A stretch of 26,508 bases of DNA from Tardiphaga sp. (lineage in GTDB: Bacteria > Pseudomonadota > Alphaproteobacteria > Rhizobiales > Xanthobacteraceae), in NCBI GenBank assembly GCA_014377915.1, contig JACMOT010000330.1, positions 1 through 26,508 on the forward strand. Reading direction: 5' to 3'. The notes below the pieces were generated by a model that was not told where the DNA came from, did no database searches, and was given only the letters and a program-made list of their open reading frames with translations. Position 1 is the stretch's first letter; each line of letters begins with the position of its first letter. Shown here one piece after another: positions 24,313-26,508 of this stretch. A program made the translations under genes and the position numbers.

Positions 24313-24819
24313 CTAATTCGCCTTTTCGATCAGGCTTTCCAGCAACCGCTTCAGATCCGCGGTAGCCTTGTTGCCGTAGTGTTCGGCGATGTGGGCTTCC
24401 TGGCTGAGTGCCAGAGCATTGAGACGCTGGGTCAACGCCTTGCCGCGGTCGGAGGAAAACATCACCACCTTGCGGCGGTCGTCGGCGTCCTGCACGCGGT
24501 AGACGAGAGCGTCGGACACCATGCGGTCGACCATCTTGGTCAGTGTCGGGTGGTTGAGCAGCACGGCTTCCGCGAGGTCTCCCATCGAATGGCCCTTTCC
24601 GTCCGACAGCACCTTGAGAATGCGCCACTGCTCGACCGACACGCCTTCCTTGCGGAACCGGGCGTCAAGCTGACGGTTGATCTCGCGATTGGCTTGCGCC
24701 AGCAGATAGGCCAGATGTTCGGTGATGGGACGGCTCGGCGTCAGCGGTTTGGCCACGGTGCGTACTTCGTGCGTTGAGGGTGGGTGATTATTGGGCGGCT
24801 TTGCATGTTCTCTATGCAT
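24313..24819 (-). CDS. MarR-family transcriptional regulator
   Basis: 168 aa from the ATG at 24819 (MHREHAKPP), chosen because AAGGA stands 5 nt before it; the frame is open further up but overlaps the divergent gene. MarR proteins are winged-helix dimers that leave DNA on binding small, often aromatic or amide-type, ligands. Visible parts: dimer helices with ITEHLAYLLAQANREINRQL, recognition region MGDLAEAVLLNHPTLTKMVD and the wing motif VQDADDRRKVVMFSSDRG. It is divergent from an AmiC-like gene with 78 bp between them and a perfect palindrome overlapping its own ribosome binding site. In Rhodococcus nitrile hydratase clusters a MarR-type and an AmiC-like protein jointly control amide-induced genes; the same job is inferred here. 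Confidence 0.92.
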   Translation of the reverse strand: MHREHAKPPNNHPPSTHEVRTVAKPLTPSRPITEHLAYLLAQANREINRQLDARFRKEGVSVEQWRILKVLSDGKGHSMGDLAEAVLLNHPTLTKMVDRMVSDALVYRVQDADDRRKVVMFSSDRGKALTQRLNALALSQEAHIAEHYGNKATADLKRLLESLIEKAN

Positions 24820-24827
24820 GCGAATCC

Positions 24828-24839
24828 TTGAATATTCAA
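24828..24839. promoter_or_regulatory. Candidate MarR operator TTGAATATTCAA
   Basis: A perfect 12-bp palindrome, AT-rich against its surroundings, sits between the divergent MarR and AmiC-like genes and overlaps the MarR ribosome binding site. MarR-family proteins commonly bind such palindromes in the shared control region, so autorepression and control of the divergent gene are likely. Confidence 0.6.
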
Positions 24840-24897
24840 TCTTTTCCGAAGCATGTTTTCGGTTGCCGATGATTTTACCGGCGCATAGGCTGGGCGG

Positions 24898-26070
24898 GTG
24901 ACGGACCCCGAATCTGGAAAGAACAGTGCCGTGCTCCCATCGTTGCTGCGCGACAAGGCTGGTGGTCCGCCGATGCCGTTTCCCCCGACATCGGATCCGG
25001 AACTGTTCGAACGGCGTGGCTATCGCAAAAAATTGCGTATCGCGAACTTTATCACACAATCCGGGCCAGCCGGCTTATGGGGGCCGGCTGCCACCAACAG
25101 CACGCTGCTGGCGGCCTCCGAGATCAACCGTCGCGGTGGTATCCTCGGCCGCGAGATTGAACTCTCCTTTTTCGATGCCGGCGGCGACATCGACGACGTC
25201 GTTCGTACTGCCCGTGAGATCGTCTCCGGCGAGGACGCTGATATTATCATGGGATCGCATATCAGCGCCGTCCGCGTAGCGCTGCGAAAAGTCATTGCCG
25301 GGCACATTCCCTATATCTACACGCCAGTCTATGAGGGCGGCGAGCGAACCCCCGGGGTGATGGCGATCGGCGAGATTCCACGGATCCAGTCGCGCCCGGC
25401 GATCGAGTGGCTGGCCAATGTCAAGCGCGCGTCGCGCTGGTATCTGATAGGCAGCGATTACGTCTGGCCATGGCTCGCCCACAAGGCGACCAAGAAATAT
25501 ATCGCCGATGCCGGCGGTCGTGTCGTTGGCGAGGAGTTCGTGCCGCTGGGCGCTCAGGACCACAGTGCCCAGTTGGCGCGCATTCGCGCAGCGAAGCCTG
25601 ACGTGGTGCTGATCTCGCTGATCGGCACCGACAGCATTCTGTTCAACCGCGCCTTCGGAAAGCAGGGCCTCGGCGCGAAAATGCTGCGGCTGGGCGGGGC
25701 GATGGACGAAACCGTCCTGCTGGGAATCGGTGCGGCCAATACCGAGAATCTGTTCTGCGCTTCGGGCTATTTCATTGACGCCGCGTCGCGCGACAATGAT
25801 GCGTTTCGTGGCCACTACGAATCCGCGTTCGGCCGCCATGCGCCACCGCCAGGGTCGATCGCGCAATCCAATTATGAAGGGCTTCGTTTTCTGGAGACCG
25901 TCGCCACGCGTGCCGGGTCGGTGGCCGCGCGGCCGCTGCTGACGGCGGCCGCTAATATCGACTACCAGGGCGCGCGCGGCAATGTCCGCATTCGCCGCGG
26001 CAATGCGCGGATGCCGATCCATCTCGCCGAGGCCGATGGGCTGGACTTTCGCCTGATCCAGACATTCTGA
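24898..26070 (+). CDS. AmiC-like amide/urea-binding sensor protein
   Basis: 390 aa from GTG 24898; ATG 24973 (MPFPPTSDP) is an equally reasonable start, giving 365 aa, and neither has a strong Shine-Dalgarno. The fold is that of type I periplasmic binding proteins of the branched-chain amino acid/amide group. Parts resemble Pseudomonas AmiC, the cytoplasmic amide sensor of the amidase operon: ASEINRRGGILGREIELSFF, DADIIMGSHISAVRVALRKV, YTPVYEGGE, IGSDYVWPW and VVLISLIGTDS. No hydrophobic signal peptide is present from either start, which fits a cytoplasmic sensor rather than a transport protein. It is divergent from a MarR gene and 155 bp before an amidase gene, so it most likely senses amides and adjusts expression of that gene. 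Confidence 0.88.
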   Translation: MTDPESGKNSAVLPSLLRDKAGGPPMPFPPTSDPELFERRGYRKKLRIANFITQSGPAGLWGPAATNSTLLAASEINRRGGILGREIELSFFDAGGDIDDVVRTAREIVSGEDADIIMGSHISAVRVALRKVIAGHIPYIYTPVYEGGERTPGVMAIGEIPRIQSRPAIEWLANVKRASRWYLIGSDYVWPWLAHKATKKYIADAGGRVVGEEFVPLGAQDHSAQLARIRAAKPDVVLISLIGTDSILFNRAFGKQGLGAKMLRLGGAMDETVLLGIGAANTENLFCASGYFIDAASRDNDAFRGHYESAFGRHAPPPGSIAQSNYEGLRFLETVATRAGSVAARPLLTAAANIDYQGARGNVRIRRGNARMPIHLAEADGLDFRLIQTF

Positions 26071-26225
26071 CCGTTTCCGACCTCGGTCGAAAATTCGCTT
26101 TGTAAAATTATACTTGAAAAAGAAAACATTTCCGTTTCTAGTGAAGAGGTCGTCTTCAGCGATCTGACGCGCTTCCGCCTTTCGTCCGCGTGTCGCCTTT
26201 CCGCAACCTGATCCGGAGAAACCCC

Positions 26226-26508
26226 TTGTCCGTCGCCCTTCCCACCCCCGATCAAGTGCGTGCCGTTGCCGAACAATGTGGCCTGGCGCTGAGCGATGAA
26301 GATGTGATTTCGTTTCGCGGCCTGATGCAGGGCTCGGTCGACGCCTACAATGTGGTGGCGGCGATGCCGGACGAGGTGCCGGTGGTGAAATATCCGCGCA
26401 CCCCCGGCTATCGTCCGGGACCGGAGGAAAATCCGCGCAATGCCTGGTACCGCAAGTCGAGCGTCAAGGGCGCCGCCAGCGGCAAGCTGAAGGGCAAGGT
26501 GGTCGCGC
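26226..26508 (+). CDS. Amidase (amidase signature family), 3' end outside the window
   Basis: 94 codons are visible from the TTG at 26226, which has CGGAG 7 nt upstream and gives the normal N-terminus (read MSVALPTPDQVRAVAEQCG). The visible part matches the start of nitrile-cluster amidases: LSDEDVISFRGLMQGSVDAY, VKYPRTPGYRPGPEENP, NAWYRK and GAASGKLKGKVVA. These enzymes hydrolyse amides such as those made by nitrile hydratase. The catalytic Lys-Ser-Ser residues should follow just beyond the window, so activity cannot be judged. The 155-bp gap before it contains an AT-rich stretch (26090-26135) with a TATACT that could be a -10 element of its own promoter; no good -35 is seen. Confidence 0.92.
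   Translation, partial: MSVALPTPDQVRAVAEQCGLALSDEDVISFRGLMQGSVDAYNVVAAMPDEVPVVKYPRTPGYRPGPEENPRNAWYRKSSVKGAASGKLKGKVVA

Noticed and set aside
1..26508. CRISPR array, transposase or phage genes
   Set aside because: I looked for regularly spaced direct repeats and for transposase, integrase or phage-type proteins and saw none.

Overview
The window is GC-rich with strong G/C third-position bias. It looks like the chromosome of an alphaproteobacterium of the Bradyrhizobium/Rhodopseudomonas type. This rests on the flagellar gene set, on two short dispersed palindromic repeats of a kind common in that group, and on the many small-molecule transport and catabolism genes. The assignment is from gene content only; no database was searched.

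Region 1 (1-1870): the 3' part of a membrane sensor histidine kinase, then a hairpin and a run of 13 G, then tRNA-Arg(ACG).

Region 2 (1875-12082, nearly all minus strand): flagellar genes in two blocks. Block one reads flgD - flgE - 86-aa unknown - FlgN-like chaperone - flgK - flgL with very short gaps. Block two reads ECF sigma factor - flagellin - fliD - fliS - small WP-motif membrane protein that resembles the anti-sigma-like partners of alphaproteobacterial ECF factors. Boxes resembling the Caulobacter ftr/FlbD element lie upstream of flgD and of the sigma gene.

Region 3 (12083-16122): a looser, less compact stretch. It has an 829-bp gene-poor interval, an uncharacterised 456-aa protein with weak glycosyltransferase-like features, a possible 68-aa gene, a TetR regulator preceded by two tandem GTTAC-N6-GTAAC palindromes, and a quinone oxidoreductase gene that has lost its 3' half.

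Region 4 (16241-23941, plus strand): a probable operon for uptake and breakdown of an unidentified amide-type compound. It encodes a periplasmic binding protein, a permease fused to its ATPase, an acetamidase/formamidase, a second acetamidase/formamidase fused in frame to an AraC-family regulator, a RidA-type protein and a short-chain dehydrogenase.

Region 5 (24313-26508): a MarR regulator divergent from an AmiC-like amide sensor that lacks an obvious signal peptide, followed by the start of an amidase-signature amidase. This trio resembles the regulatory end of nitrile hydratase/amidase clusters. The most unusual item in the window is the AraC-acetamidase fusion (20317-22662), a regulator and an enzyme in one chain beside a free paralogue of the enzyme.
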